This document shows, in pieces, positions 53,758 to 63,055 of a DNA stretch of 64,000 bases. The translations under genes were made by a program, and so were the position numbers. Position 1 is the first letter of the stretch. Each line of letters opens with the position of its first letter. This stretch comes from Nocardia rhizosphaerihabitans. Its GTDB lineage: Bacteria; Actinomycetota; Actinomycetes; Mycobacteriales; Mycobacteriaceae. The DNA is taken from the NCBI RefSeq assembly GCF_014646295.1, contig NZ_BMNE01000013.1, positions 1 through 64,000 of the forward strand. Direction: 5' to 3'. Under the pieces are notes generated by a model. It saw nothing but the letters and a program-made list of their open reading frames with translations, had not been told where the DNA came from and made no database searches.

Positions 53758-55659
53758 TCAGAGCGCGCTCAGTCGATGCACGAAAATCCCGCCGAAGAAG
53801 GCGGCGAGATCGTGCCTTGCGTCGAGCGGCAACACGTGAGCGACGTACTGATCGGGCCGCACCACGACCACCACACCGTCGCGGGAGACGCCACGGGCCG
53901 CGAAGATGTCGTCGGCCGGGTCGGAGGCGTACACCCTCTCGTAGTCGGTGATCTGGAAGGGGCCGACTTTTGGCAGAAATACCGCGGGCACCTTGCCGAG
54001 GTCTACACCGGTGTGATCCTGCTGGTAGATGACCTTCACGTCGAACCAGCTGTCGATGTCCGTACCGTCGGGAGTGTGAGTGAGTAGCGGCGAATCCGGT
54101 GCGGTGCGCAGCCATTCGGCCAAGTCGGCGGTCTTCGACGGCTCACCGGCGGCTGGTGTGTCGGCGAAGACGTAGATACGCCAGCGTCCGTCGGCGGTCG
54201 CATGGTGGCCGAGGTGTTTGGGGTTCGCGTCGCACACCCGCGTCACGACATTCGACTTGAAACGTTTGCCGACCGGGAATCCGGTCGCGATCTCCTGGTA
54301 CGCGGCGTCGGCGACGAGCATCGAGGGCGCGTACTGTGTCATGAAGCCTGCGGGGAATTCTGCGGTCTCGACGTAGAACTCCTCCAGTTGGGTGAGGTCC
54401 TCCAACTCTTCAGGCTTGGCCGCCATCAGCGCCGACCATTGCCGGTCGAAGTCGATGAGGTTCTGCGCGATGACCTGACGCTCGGCCGAGTAGGTATCGA
54501 GAATCGATTCGGGCGCGCGGCCGTCCAGCACGTGCGCCAGCTTCCATGCAATGTTCCACCCGTCCTGCATGGACACGTTCATGCCTTGGCCCGCCTTGGC
54601 GGAATGGGTGTGGCAGGCATCGCCGGTGATGAAGACCCGCGGGGTCCGGGTTCCGCTGTGCCCGGGGTGTACGTCGTCGAACTTGTCGGTCACGCGGTGG
54701 CCGACCTCGTAGACGCTGCGCCACGCGACGTGCTTCACTTGCAGCGTGTAAGGGTGCAAGATCCGGTTCGCACGCTCCTCGACCTCCTGCTGCGAGGTCT
54801 CTCGCACCTTGCCGTTGTCGCCTTCGGAGACTTCGCCGAGGTCCACATACATGCGGAACAGGAAGTTGCCCTCACGCGGGATGTGCAGGATGCTGCCGCC
54901 GTCGTGCGACTGGATGGCGCACTTGGTGCGGATGTCCGGGAAGTCGGTTTCGGCGAGCACGTCCATCACGCCCCACGCGTGGTTGGACTGCACGCCCACG
55001 AATCGACGCCCGATGGACTCGCGAACCTTGCTGCGCGCGCCGTCGCAGCCGATCACATACTTGGCCTTCACAATTCGCTCCTGGCCGTCCAGTCTGCCTG
55101 CCGAGTGCCGCAGGGTCACGGTGACCGGGTACTCGCCTTCCTCGGCGACCGTCAGAGTGACGAACTCGTAGCCGTAGTCGGGCTCCAAGCGCGTCGGCGC
55201 GTTGCGCGCCACCTCGGCGAAGTAGTCGAGCACGCGCGCTTGGTTGACGATGAGGTGCGGGAACTCGCTGATCCCGGTCGCGTCGTCGGGAGTGCGCGCG
55301 GCGCGGACGATATTGCGCGGATTGCGCGGATCGGGCTTCCAGAACGCCATCTCGGTGATGCGGTAGGCCTCCCCGATGATGCGCTCGGCAAAGCCGAACG
55401 CCTGGAAGGTCTCCACACTGCGCGCCTGGATCCCGTCAGCCTGCCCGACCTCTAGCCGACCAGGACGGCGCTCGACGAGACGGGTGTTGATGTTCGGGAA
55501 CTGCGCCAACTGCGCCGCAGCGATCATGCCCGCCGGGCCCGAACCGACGATGAGCACGTCCATCTCGTCGGGAAGCTCAGCAGGGCGATCGATGCCGAAA
55601 CCAGCAGGCGGGTGGATGCTCGGGTCACCGGACACGTAGCCGTGGTGATGGAACTGCAC
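53758..55659 (-). CDS. FAD-dependent aromatic hydroxylase (3-hydroxybenzoate 4-monooxygenase-like)
   Basis: 633 residues. FAD-binding VLIVGSGPAGMIAAAQL is near residue 36, the DG motif is VIGCDGARSKVR, and the second FAD motif is FITGDACHTHSAKAGQGMN, followed by a thioredoxin-like C-terminal domain. Its length matches MobA (about 640), which hydroxylates 3-hydroxybenzoate to protocatechuate. Given the downstream homoprotocatechuate pathway, a hydroxyphenylacetate substrate is at least as likely. The operator at 55699 lies upstream. Confidence 0.8.
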   Translation of the reverse strand: MQFHHHGYVSGDPSIHPPAGFGIDRPAELPDEMDVLIVGSGPAGMIAAAQLAQFPNINTRLVERRPGRLEVGQADGIQARSVETFQAFGFAERIIGEAYRITEMAFWKPDPRNPRNIVRAARTPDDATGISEFPHLIVNQARVLDYFAEVARNAPTRLEPDYGYEFVTLTVAEEGEYPVTVTLRHSAGRLDGQERIVKAKYVIGCDGARSKVRESIGRRFVGVQSNHAWGVMDVLAETDFPDIRTKCAIQSHDGGSILHIPREGNFLFRMYVDLGEVSEGDNGKVRETSQQEVEERANRILHPYTLQVKHVAWRSVYEVGHRVTDKFDDVHPGHSGTRTPRVFITGDACHTHSAKAGQGMNVSMQDGWNIAWKLAHVLDGRAPESILDTYSAERQVIAQNLIDFDRQWSALMAAKPEELEDLTQLEEFYVETAEFPAGFMTQYAPSMLVADAAYQEIATGFPVGKRFKSNVVTRVCDANPKHLGHHATADGRWRIYVFADTPAAGEPSKTADLAEWLRTAPDSPLLTHTPDGTDIDSWFDVKVIYQQDHTGVDLGKVPAVFLPKVGPFQITDYERVYASDPADDIFAARGVSRDGVVVVVRPDQYVAHVLPLDARHDLAAFFGGIFVHRLSAL

Positions 55660-55698
55660 GGAATCTCCTCACTCCACAGACCCAAATTGGCCTGCTGT

Positions 55699-55729
55699 TC
55701 GATAATAGAATTATGAATTCTCATATAGA
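55699..55729. promoter_or_regulatory. Probable IclR operator, copy 2
   Basis: Begins TCGATAATAGAATT and continues GAATTCTC, 40 bases before the monooxygenase start. It matches the site at 52926-52956 with 22 of 31 bases, including TCGATA, TAGAAT and GAATTC in register. It lies between the monooxygenase and the MHS transporter genes, both of which read in the same reverse direction. Confidence 0.6.
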
Positions 55730-55785
55730 TTTCCCTGATCGTAGAGGGTGGCCCGGCTCTCACACAACCGGCCGCCCGCCGCGGG

Positions 55786-57168
55786 TCACTTCTTCCAGGC
55801 GTAGATCCCCACTTGCTGTTCAGCCTCGTTGGTCGGACTCAAGTCGATGCCCTTGCGGTCGCGTAGCAACAAGGTGCTGACCAGGCCGATCATGGTCATG
55901 CCGAGCAGGTAGTAGGCCACGTTCGCCGACGAACCCGTCGTCTGCTGGATCCACTGCGCGATCGTCGGAGCGAACGCGCCGCCGAGGATCGAGCCGAGCG
56001 CGTAGGAGATCGAGACTCCGGAGAACCGGACCGACGCGGGGAAGAGCTCGGTGTACCAGGCCGCTTGCGCGCCGTAGGTGAAACCGAGCCCCAGGGTGAT
56101 CAGCATGAGCCCGGCACCGAGCAAGCGGACGTCACCAGTGTTCACCAGGGGGAAGAGTGTGAGCACGAAGACGCCCTGCAGACCCCAGCCGATCATGTAG
56201 GTGGTCCGGCGACCGAGGTAGTCCGATGCCCATCCGGCGGCGAAAGTGGCGATCAGCCAGCTCACCGACGACGCGGTCACCGCCCACAGCACGTCACCGC
56301 GGTCGAGCGCGAGCGGCCCGGCCGGATTGGTGGCGTACCCCTGGATGTAGCCGCCGGTCGTCATGTAGCCGACGGCGCCGTTACCCGCAAAGACCAGCGC
56401 CGACAGCAGCACCAGCGGGGTGAAGCGGGCGAACAGGTCGACGACGGGCGTCCTGGCCTGTTCCTTGCGCTCGGCGATCTCGGTGAACACGGGGCTCTCT
56501 TCGACGCGGCGGCGCACCCATGAGCCGACAAGGATGAGCACGATCGAGAACAGGAACGGGATGCGCCAACCCCAGGTGAGGAATGCGTCTCCGGGGAAGA
56601 TCATGTCCATCGTCGCCATCATGGCGCTGGCCAGCAGCAAGCCGATCGGCACGCCGATTTGCGGCATGGCGCCGAAGAGGCCACGGCGGGTCGACGGCGC
56701 GTGCTCGACCGCCATGAGAACGGCGCCGCCCCATTCGCCACCCGCCGAGAGGCCCTGCAGAATCCGCAGCAGCACCAAGAGCACGGGCGCCCAGACCCCG
56801 ATGGAGGCGTAGGTCGGCAACAGGCCGATCAACGCCGTGGCCAGGCCCATCAGGATGAGCGTCGTCACCAGCACCGGACGACGACCGACCTTGTCGCCGA
56901 AATGCCCGGCCAGGAACGCGCCGAGCGGGCGAAACAGAAAGCTGACGCCGACAGTCAGGAAGGACAGGATCGACCCGAAGCCGGAACCGGCCGGTTCGAA
57001 AAACAACTGGCCGAACACCAGACCAGCAGCCGCAGCGTAGATGAAATAGTCGTACCACTCCACTGCGGTGCCGACCATCGTGGCAAAGGCCACGCGTTTG
57101 CGATCGGCGTTCGGGGCGATGATGCCGGGCGGCGTGACCGGGCCGGCGGCTGAGATATTCGCGGACAT
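55786..57168 (-). CDS. MHS-family major facilitator, aromatic acid importer
   Basis: 460 residues with 12 predicted helices. The MFS loop is GHFGDKVGRRPVLVT near residue 88 and the MHS signature AVEWYDYFIYAAAAG near residue 36, typical of the metabolite:H+ symporter subgroup (ShiA/ProP/PcaK relatives). It probably imports the aromatic acid degraded by the adjacent genes. It is upstream of the monooxygenase in the same orientation and divergent from the FAH-RraA gene. Confidence 0.85.
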   Translation of the reverse strand: MSANISAAGPVTPPGIIAPNADRKRVAFATMVGTAVEWYDYFIYAAAAGLVFGQLFFEPAGSGFGSILSFLTVGVSFLFRPLGAFLAGHFGDKVGRRPVLVTTLILMGLATALIGLLPTYASIGVWAPVLLVLLRILQGLSAGGEWGGAVLMAVEHAPSTRRGLFGAMPQIGVPIGLLLASAMMATMDMIFPGDAFLTWGWRIPFLFSIVLILVGSWVRRRVEESPVFTEIAERKEQARTPVVDLFARFTPLVLLSALVFAGNGAVGYMTTGGYIQGYATNPAGPLALDRGDVLWAVTASSVSWLIATFAAGWASDYLGRRTTYMIGWGLQGVFVLTLFPLVNTGDVRLLGAGLMLITLGLGFTYGAQAAWYTELFPASVRFSGVSISYALGSILGGAFAPTIAQWIQQTTGSSANVAYYLLGMTMIGLVSTLLLRDRKGIDLSPTNEAEQQVGIYAWKK

Positions 57169-57232
57169 CTGACACTCCTTTGTGACGCCGTGGTGAGTCC
57201 GTCCTCACAACGGCTTTGCGACGCGAATAATG

Positions 57233-57244
57233 ATCGTATATGAT
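57233..57244. promoter_or_regulatory. GntR/FCD-type operator overlapping a possible start
   Basis: ATCGTATATGAT is a near-palindrome like the sites bound by FCD-class GntR regulators. It covers the ATG at 57240, so the next ATG codons (57252 or 57258) are likelier starts for the downstream gene. The GntR gene of the operon lies 1.5 kb away. Confidence 0.45.
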
Positions 57245-57251
57245 TTCGAAT

Positions 57252-58772
57252 ATGACAATGGGCAATGGAGCTCCGATCAGTAAGCCGACCGCCGATCCCC
57301 GGTTCGCGGCCCTGCCCGCCCCACCCGGCAAGATCGTCGCGGTACACCTCAGCTATGAGTCACGCGCCGCGCAGCGTGGGCACAAACCCGCCGCGCCGTC
57401 GTACTTCTTCAAGCCCACGAGTTCCGTCGCGGCCTCAGGGTCCGACATCGAGCGACCAACGGGGACGGAACTGCTCGCGTTCGAGGGCGAAATCGCGCTC
57501 GTCATCGGCACTCCCGCTCGGCACGTCTCGATCGAGGACGCCTGGTCGCACGTCGCTTGGATCACCGCGGCCAACGACTGGGGGCTCTACGACCTGCGCG
57601 GCAACGACAAGGGCTCGAACGTGCGCAACAAGGGCCGCGACGGTTACACACCACTCGGCCCGGGGCTCATCGATGCACGCGGAATCGACCCGGCGGCATT
57701 ACGCGTACGCACCTGGCACAACGGGCAACTCGTGCAGCACGACACGACGGCGGGCCTGATCTTCCCCATCGCGCAGTTCGTGGCCGACCTGTCGCAGCAT
57801 TTCACGCTCGAGACCGGTGACATCATCCTGACCGGCACCCCAGCCGGATCGTCGGTCGCGAGACCGGGCGACGAGGTCGAGGTCGAGGTCGACGCTCCGG
57901 GCGCGGCTGGCGCACCTACCAGTGGGCGCCTCGTGACGCGGGTTGTCGAGGGCTTCACCACCTTCGACCCCATGCTCGGATCACTGCCTTCGGTCGATGA
58001 CCGGCACCGCGAGGAAGCGTGGGGATCACGAACCGCCGCAAGCCTTCCCGGCACCGAGCCGCCGCCTTCGGCACTCTCCCCCGCACTCCGGGCGAAACTG
58101 CTGACAGCCCCCGTGGCGGGACTATCTCAGGCGCTGCGCAAACGGGGACTGGACAACGTCTCGATCGACGGTGTGCACTCTCTGTGTCCCGGGGCGAAGC
58201 TGGTCGGCACTGCGAAAACTCTGCGGTTCGTGCCGAACCGCGAGGACCTCTTCCGTAGCCACGGCGGCGGCCACAACGCGCAGAAGCGCGCCTTCGACGC
58301 TGTCGCCCCCGGCGAGGTGATAGTCATCGAGGCCCGCGGCGAACGCGGGTCGGGAACCCTCGGCGACATCCTCGCGCTGCGGGCCAAGGCGCGCAACGCG
58401 GCGGGCATCGTCACCGACGGCGGCGTGCGCGACAGCACGACGGTCGCGAATATCGGCATCCCGGTGTTCACCCAGGGCGGGCACCCAGCCGTGCTGGGAC
58501 GCAAGCATGTGCCGTGGGAGGTCGATGTCGCGATCGCCTGCGGCGGCGCGACGGTGCTCCCCGGCGATGTCATCGTCGGTGACGACGATGGCGTCATCGT
58601 CATCCCGGCCACGCTCGCCGAAGAAGTCGCCGACGCGGCCCTCGCCCAGGAGTCCGAGGACGCGTGGGTCGCCGAGCAGGTGGCGGCCGGGCACCCGGTC
58701 GACGGCCTGTTTCCGATGAACGCCGAGTGGCGGGAACGCTATACGACAGCACACGGCGATGCGAAGGGATGA
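57252..58772 (+). CDS. FAH-domain isomerase fused to an RraA-like domain (HpaG-type)
   Basis: About 506 residues. N-terminal half: fumarylacetoacetase-family metal site (FEGEIALVIG, AANDWGLYDLRGNDKGS, TGTPAGSS), as in HpaG. C-terminal half: RraA/HMG-aldolase-like fold with GERGSGTLGDILALRAKARNAAGIVTDGGVRD. HpaG normally both decarboxylates and isomerises the ring-cleavage product with two FAH domains; here the RraA-like half could be the decarboxylase. That is inference. The start is uncertain because an operator covers 57240. Confidence 0.75.
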   Translation: MTMGNGAPISKPTADPRFAALPAPPGKIVAVHLSYESRAAQRGHKPAAPSYFFKPTSSVAASGSDIERPTGTELLAFEGEIALVIGTPARHVSIEDAWSHVAWITAANDWGLYDLRGNDKGSNVRNKGRDGYTPLGPGLIDARGIDPAALRVRTWHNGQLVQHDTTAGLIFPIAQFVADLSQHFTLETGDIILTGTPAGSSVARPGDEVEVEVDAPGAAGAPTSGRLVTRVVEGFTTFDPMLGSLPSVDDRHREEAWGSRTAASLPGTEPPPSALSPALRAKLLTAPVAGLSQALRKRGLDNVSIDGVHSLCPGAKLVGTAKTLRFVPNREDLFRSHGGGHNAQKRAFDAVAPGEVIVIEARGERGSGTLGDILALRAKARNAAGIVTDGGVRDSTTVANIGIPVFTQGGHPAVLGRKHVPWEVDVAIACGGATVLPGDVIVGDDDGVIVIPATLAEEVADAALAQESEDAWVAEQVAAGHPVDGLFPMNAEWRERYTTAHGDAKG

Positions 58773-58776
58773 TTCT

Positions 58777-59463
58777 GTGGTGGCCGAGACGATCGATACC
58801 CCGAGTAAATCCCAGCGCGCGTACGAATGGATCCACGCACGCATCACCGACCGCGGGTTCGTGCCGGGATACCGGCTCGTGCTCGGATCGATAGCCGAGA
58901 CGCTCGGCATGAGCGTCGTTCCGGTGCGTGAGGCCATCCGGCGTCTGGAGGCAGAGGGACTCGTCGAGTTCGAGCGCAACGTAGGCGCCCGGGTCGCCCT
59001 GATCGACCCGACCGAGTACGTCTACACGATGCAGACCCTCGGGGTCGTCGAGGGCATCGCCACGGCACTGGCGGTCCCGCATCTCACCGACGTCGAACTG
59101 GACCGAGCCGCCGCCGTCAACAGCCGGTTGCGGGAATTGCTCGGCGACTTCGACCCGCGCCTGTTCACGATGATGAACGAGCAGTTCCACACGGTGCTGT
59201 TCGAGCCGTGCCCGAACCCTCACATTCTGGACCTGGTGCGCCGGGGCTGGACGCGGATGTCGGGCGTACGCGACTCCACCTTCGCTTTCGTGCCCGAGCG
59301 CGCCCACGAGTCCGTCGACGAGCACGACCACATCATCGACCTCATCCGCCGGCGGGCCGATCCGCTCGAGATCGAGCTGGCCGCCCGCGAACACCGCTGG
59401 AAAACGATGAACACCTATCTCGCCCAACGAGATCAGGACCGCCGCACCGGCCCCACCGACTGA
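58777..59463 (+). CDS. GntR-family regulator (FCD subgroup)
   Basis: About 228 residues from GTG 58777 (GAAGGGATG six to seven bases upstream). Winged helix in the first 75 residues (GSIAETLGMSVVPVREAIRRLEAEGLVEF), then the helical FCD ligand domain with the metal-type histidines (NEQFHTVL, DEHDHIIDLI, REHRW). It likely senses a pathway intermediate and controls the divergent promoters near 57200. Confidence 0.9.
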   Translation: MVAETIDTPSKSQRAYEWIHARITDRGFVPGYRLVLGSIAETLGMSVVPVREAIRRLEAEGLVEFERNVGARVALIDPTEYVYTMQTLGVVEGIATALAVPHLTDVELDRAAAVNSRLRELLGDFDPRLFTMMNEQFHTVLFEPCPNPHILDLVRRGWTRMSGVRDSTFAFVPERAHESVDEHDHIIDLIRRRADPLEIELAAREHRWKTMNTYLAQRDQDRRTGPTD

Positions 59464-59501
59464 CCGAAACCGTCACCTTTCTACCGCGAGAAGGAGGACC
59501 C

Positions 59502-61016
59502 ATGGCCGACAGCGCACTGCGCAACCGCCACGTCCCCGCCAACCTGCCCGAGCGCATCCAGCACTACATCGATGGGCAGCCGGTCGACTCCGTCGACGGC
59601 GACACCTTCGAAGTGCTCGATCCGGTCACGAACGAGACCTACGTGCGTGCCGCCGCGGGCAAAAAGGCCGACGTCGACCGCGCCGTGCGCGCGGCGCGCA
59701 CGGCGTTCGCCGAAGGCCCGTGGCCCAAGATGCTTCCCCGCGAACGCTCCCGGGTGCTGCACCGCGTCGCCGACCTCGTCGAGTCGCGCGACGCTCGCCT
59801 GGCCGAGTTGGAGAGCTTCGACTCGGGCCTGCCCATCACCCAGGCGCTGGGCCAGGCGCGCCGCGCCGCGGAGAACTTCCGTTTCTTCGCCGACCTGATC
59901 GTCGCCCAGGCCGACGACACCTACAAGGTGCCCGGCCGCCAGATCAACTACGTCAACCGTAAGCCGATCGGCGTCGCGGGCCTCATCACGCCGTGGAACA
60001 CGCCGTTCATGCTGGAGAGCTGGAAACTGGCTCCCGCGTTGGCCACCGGCAACACCGTGGTACTCAAGCCCGCGGAATTCACACCGCTGTCGGCCTCGCT
60101 GTGGGCGGGCATCTTCGAAGAAGCCGGACTGCCGCAGGGTGTGTTCAACCTCGTCAACGGTCTCGGCGAGGACGCGGGCGATGCCCTCGTCAAACACCCC
60201 GACGTACCTCTCATCTCGTTCACCGGCGAAAGCCGCACCGGGCAGATCATCTTCGGCAACGCCGCGCCCTACCTCAAGGGCCTGTCGATGGAACTCGGCG
60301 GGAAGTCACCGGCCGTGGTCTTCGCAGACGCCGACCTCGACGCCGCCATCGACGCCACCGTCTTCGGTGTCTTCTCCCTCAACGGTGAACGCTGCACCGC
60401 GGGCAGCCGGATCCTGGTGCAGCGTGAGGTCTACGACGAATTTGTCGAACGCTATGCCGCGCAGGCCGAGCGGGTGAAGGTCGGCTACCCGCACGACCCC
60501 GCCACCGAGGTCGGCGCGCTGGTGCACCCCGAGCACTACGACAAGGTCGTCAGCTACATCGAGATCGGCAAGGGCGAGGCCCGCCTGGTGGCCGGTGGTG
60601 GGCGCCCAGCCGAATTCCCGACCGGGAACTTCGTGCGCCCCACCGTCTTCGCCGATGTAAAACCCGATGCGCGGATCTTCCAGGAGGAAATCTTCGGCCC
60701 GGTCGTGGCGATCACGCCTTTCGACACCGAGGAAGAAGCGCTCGAACTGGCCAACGGCGTGAAATACGGTCTGGCCGCCTACATCTGGACCAACGACCTC
60801 AAGCGGGCACACAGCTTCTCGCAAGCCGTCGAGGCCGGCATGGTATGGCTCAACTCGAACAATGTGCGCGACCTGCGCACCCCCTTCGGCGGGGTGAAGG
60901 CCTCCGGTCTCGGCCACGAGGGCGGCTACCGCTCCATCGACTTCTACACCGACCAGCAGGCCGTGCACATCACTCTCGGCAAGGTTCACAACCCCACCTT
61001 CGGCAAGTCCGCGTGA
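59502..61016 (+). CDS. hpaE: 5-carboxymethyl-2-hydroxymuconate semialdehyde dehydrogenase
   Basis: 504 residues from ATG 59502 (AAGGAGG). NAD-dependent aldehyde dehydrogenase: catalytic Cys298 (GERCTAGSR) and Glu264 (MELGGKSP), spacing 34 as in the family, and cofactor loop FTGESRTGQ. It oxidises the extradiol cleavage product of homoprotocatechuate. Its position just upstream of hpaD matches the known operon order. Confidence 0.9.
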   Translation: MADSALRNRHVPANLPERIQHYIDGQPVDSVDGDTFEVLDPVTNETYVRAAAGKKADVDRAVRAARTAFAEGPWPKMLPRERSRVLHRVADLVESRDARLAELESFDSGLPITQALGQARRAAENFRFFADLIVAQADDTYKVPGRQINYVNRKPIGVAGLITPWNTPFMLESWKLAPALATGNTVVLKPAEFTPLSASLWAGIFEEAGLPQGVFNLVNGLGEDAGDALVKHPDVPLISFTGESRTGQIIFGNAAPYLKGLSMELGGKSPAVVFADADLDAAIDATVFGVFSLNGERCTAGSRILVQREVYDEFVERYAAQAERVKVGYPHDPATEVGALVHPEHYDKVVSYIEIGKGEARLVAGGGRPAEFPTGNFVRPTVFADVKPDARIFQEEIFGPVVAITPFDTEEEALELANGVKYGLAAYIWTNDLKRAHSFSQAVEAGMVWLNSNNVRDLRTPFGGVKASGLGHEGGYRSIDFYTDQQAVHITLGKVHNPTFGKSA

Positions 61017-61060
61017 GCTCAGGACCTCTCCCGACCCATACTCACTCCAAGGCAGCAGCA

Positions 61061-62215
61061 ATGACCGAACGCACCCGTACCTCTTCCGGCTTCTTCGTCA
61101 CCCAACAAGCCCCCATCCACGCCGACGACCCGGTAGCCACCCCCACTGCGCCACCGCCGGATATCGTGCGCGCCGCATACGCCGAACTCGTCGTCACCGA
61201 CCTGGCCCGCTCCCGCGAGTTCTACGTGGATGTGCTCGGTATGACCGTCACCGAGGAGGACGAGAACGCGGTCTACCTGCGCACCCTCGAAGAGTTCATC
61301 CACCACAACCTGGTGATCCGCCGCGGGCCGGTCGCGGCGCTGGCGGCCCTGTCCTACCGGGTGCGGACGCCAGAGGATCTGGACCGGGCGGTCACCTTTT
61401 ACACCGAGCTCGGCTGCCGCGTGGAACGCCGGGCCGAGGGCTTCACCAAGGGCATCGGCGATTCGGTGCGTGTCGTCGACCCGCTCGGCTTCCCGTACGA
61501 ATTCTTCTACGAGACCGCGCACGTCGAGCGGCTGGCCTGGCGCTACGACCTCTACACCCCCGGTGCGCTGGTCCGCCTCGACCACTTCAACCAGGTCACC
61601 CCCGACGTCCCCCGCGCGGTGAAGCACTACCAGGATCTGGGCTTCCGGGTGACCGAGGACATCCAGGACGAAGCCGGCACGACCTACGCCGCCTGGATGC
61701 GCCGCAAACCGACCGTCCACGACACCGCCACCACCGGCGGCGACGGCCCGCGCCTGCATCACGTCGCCTTCGCCACCCACGAGAAGCACAACATCCTGGC
61801 GATCTGCGACAAACTCGGTGCGCTGCGGCTCTCGGATCGCATCGAGCGCGGCCCCGGCCGCCACGGCGTCTCCAACGCCTTCTACCTGTACCTGCGCGAT
61901 CCCGACGGGCACCGTATCGAGATCTACACCCAGGACTACTACACCGGCGACCCGGACAACCCGGTCGTCACCTGGGATGTGCACGACAACCAGCGCCGCG
62001 ACTGGTGGGGCACCCCGGTCGTGCCGTCCTGGTACACCGACGCCTCGCTCGTGCTCGATCTGGACGGCAACCCGCAGCCGGTTGTGTCGCGGACCGATTC
62101 CAGCGAACTCGAGGTCACCATCGGAGCCGACGGATTCTCCTACACCCGCGAACCCGGTGACGAGGACCTTCCGGACTGGAAAAAGGGCGAATACAAGCTG
62201 GGCCACCAGCTCTGA
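61061..62215 (+). CDS. hpaD: Homoprotocatechuate 2,3-dioxygenase
   Basis: 384 residues. Extradiol dioxygenase of the vicinal-oxygen-chelate type: metal ligands His175 (RLDHFNQV), His234 (RLHHVAFAT) and Glu in HRIEIYTQDYY (about 287). The His-His-Glu spacing is the same as in the Brevibacterium enzyme (59 and 53 residues). It cleaves the ring of 3,4-dihydroxyphenylacetate. Metal (Fe or Mn) cannot be read from sequence. Confidence 0.95.
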   Translation: MTERTRTSSGFFVTQQAPIHADDPVATPTAPPPDIVRAAYAELVVTDLARSREFYVDVLGMTVTEEDENAVYLRTLEEFIHHNLVIRRGPVAALAALSYRVRTPEDLDRAVTFYTELGCRVERRAEGFTKGIGDSVRVVDPLGFPYEFFYETAHVERLAWRYDLYTPGALVRLDHFNQVTPDVPRAVKHYQDLGFRVTEDIQDEAGTTYAAWMRRKPTVHDTATTGGDGPRLHHVAFATHEKHNILAICDKLGALRLSDRIERGPGRHGVSNAFYLYLRDPDGHRIEIYTQDYYTGDPDNPVVTWDVHDNQRRDWWGTPVVPSWYTDASLVLDLDGNPQPVVSRTDSSELEVTIGADGFSYTREPGDEDLPDWKKGEYKLGHQL

Positions 62216-62266
62216 CGACCGAGGCCGGTACCGCCGCGCGGGACCGGCCGACAGGAAGGATTTCCG

Positions 62267-63055
62267 ATGGCGCTGGACGCCGCAACCATAACGGCGATCG
62301 CCGACGAACTCGCCGCCGCGGAACGCGACCGCGCAACAGTGCCGCTGCTGACCGGGCGTTACCCGACGATGACCGTCGAGGATTCCTACGCCGTGCAGAA
62401 CGAATGGCGCCGTCGCGGGATCGCCGCGGGCCGCCGGCTGGTGGGTCGCAAGATCGGGCTCACCAGCAAGGTGATGCAGGCAGCCACCGGTATCACCGAA
62501 CCCGATTACGGTGCGATCTTTGCCGACGCGGTCTTCGACAACGGCGCGGTCATCGAACACGCGCAGTTCTCCAACGTCCGCATCGAGGTCGAACTCGCCT
62601 TCGTCCTCGCCGAGCCTCTGCGCGGCCCGGACCTCACCATTTTCGATGTGCTGCGCGCGACCGAGTACATCGTCCCGGCATTGGAGATCCTTTCCTCGCG
62701 AATCGAACTCCAGGGCCGGACCATCGTTGACACCATCAGCGACAACGCCGCCTTCGGCGGTCTCGTCTACGGCGGGAACCCGGTGAAAGCCGGCGACACC
62801 GATCTGCGCTGGGTATCCGCGCTGCTCTACCGCAACGAAACGATCGAAGAATCGGGCGTCGCCGCTGCGGTGCTCAACCACCCCGCCACCGGCGTCGCCT
62901 GGCTCGCGAACAAACTCGCCCAGCACGGCGGCTACCTCGAGGCCGGCGAGATCGTCCTGGCCGGCTCCTTCACCCGCCCGATGTGGGTGGAGCAGGGCGA
63001 CACCGTACTCGCCGATTACGGACCGATGGGAACGATATCGTGCCGCTTCGTCTGA
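62267..63055 (+). CDS. hpaH: 2-oxohept-4-ene-1,7-dioate hydratase
   Basis: 262 residues of the 2-keto-4-pentenoate hydratase family, FAH superfamily. The metal residues IEVELAF (two Glu) and PALEIL (Glu) are visible, with GRKIGLTSKVMQ at the N-terminal part and GGNPVKAGDTDLRW in the C-terminal part. It adds water to the diene for aldolase cleavage. It overlaps hpaI by 16 bases. Confidence 0.9.
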   Translation: MALDAATITAIADELAAAERDRATVPLLTGRYPTMTVEDSYAVQNEWRRRGIAAGRRLVGRKIGLTSKVMQAATGITEPDYGAIFADAVFDNGAVIEHAQFSNVRIEVELAFVLAEPLRGPDLTIFDVLRATEYIVPALEILSSRIELQGRTIVDTISDNAAFGGLVYGGNPVKAGDTDLRWVSALLYRNETIEESGVAAAVLNHPATGVAWLANKLAQHGGYLEAGEIVLAGSFTRPMWVEQGDTVLADYGPMGTISCRFV

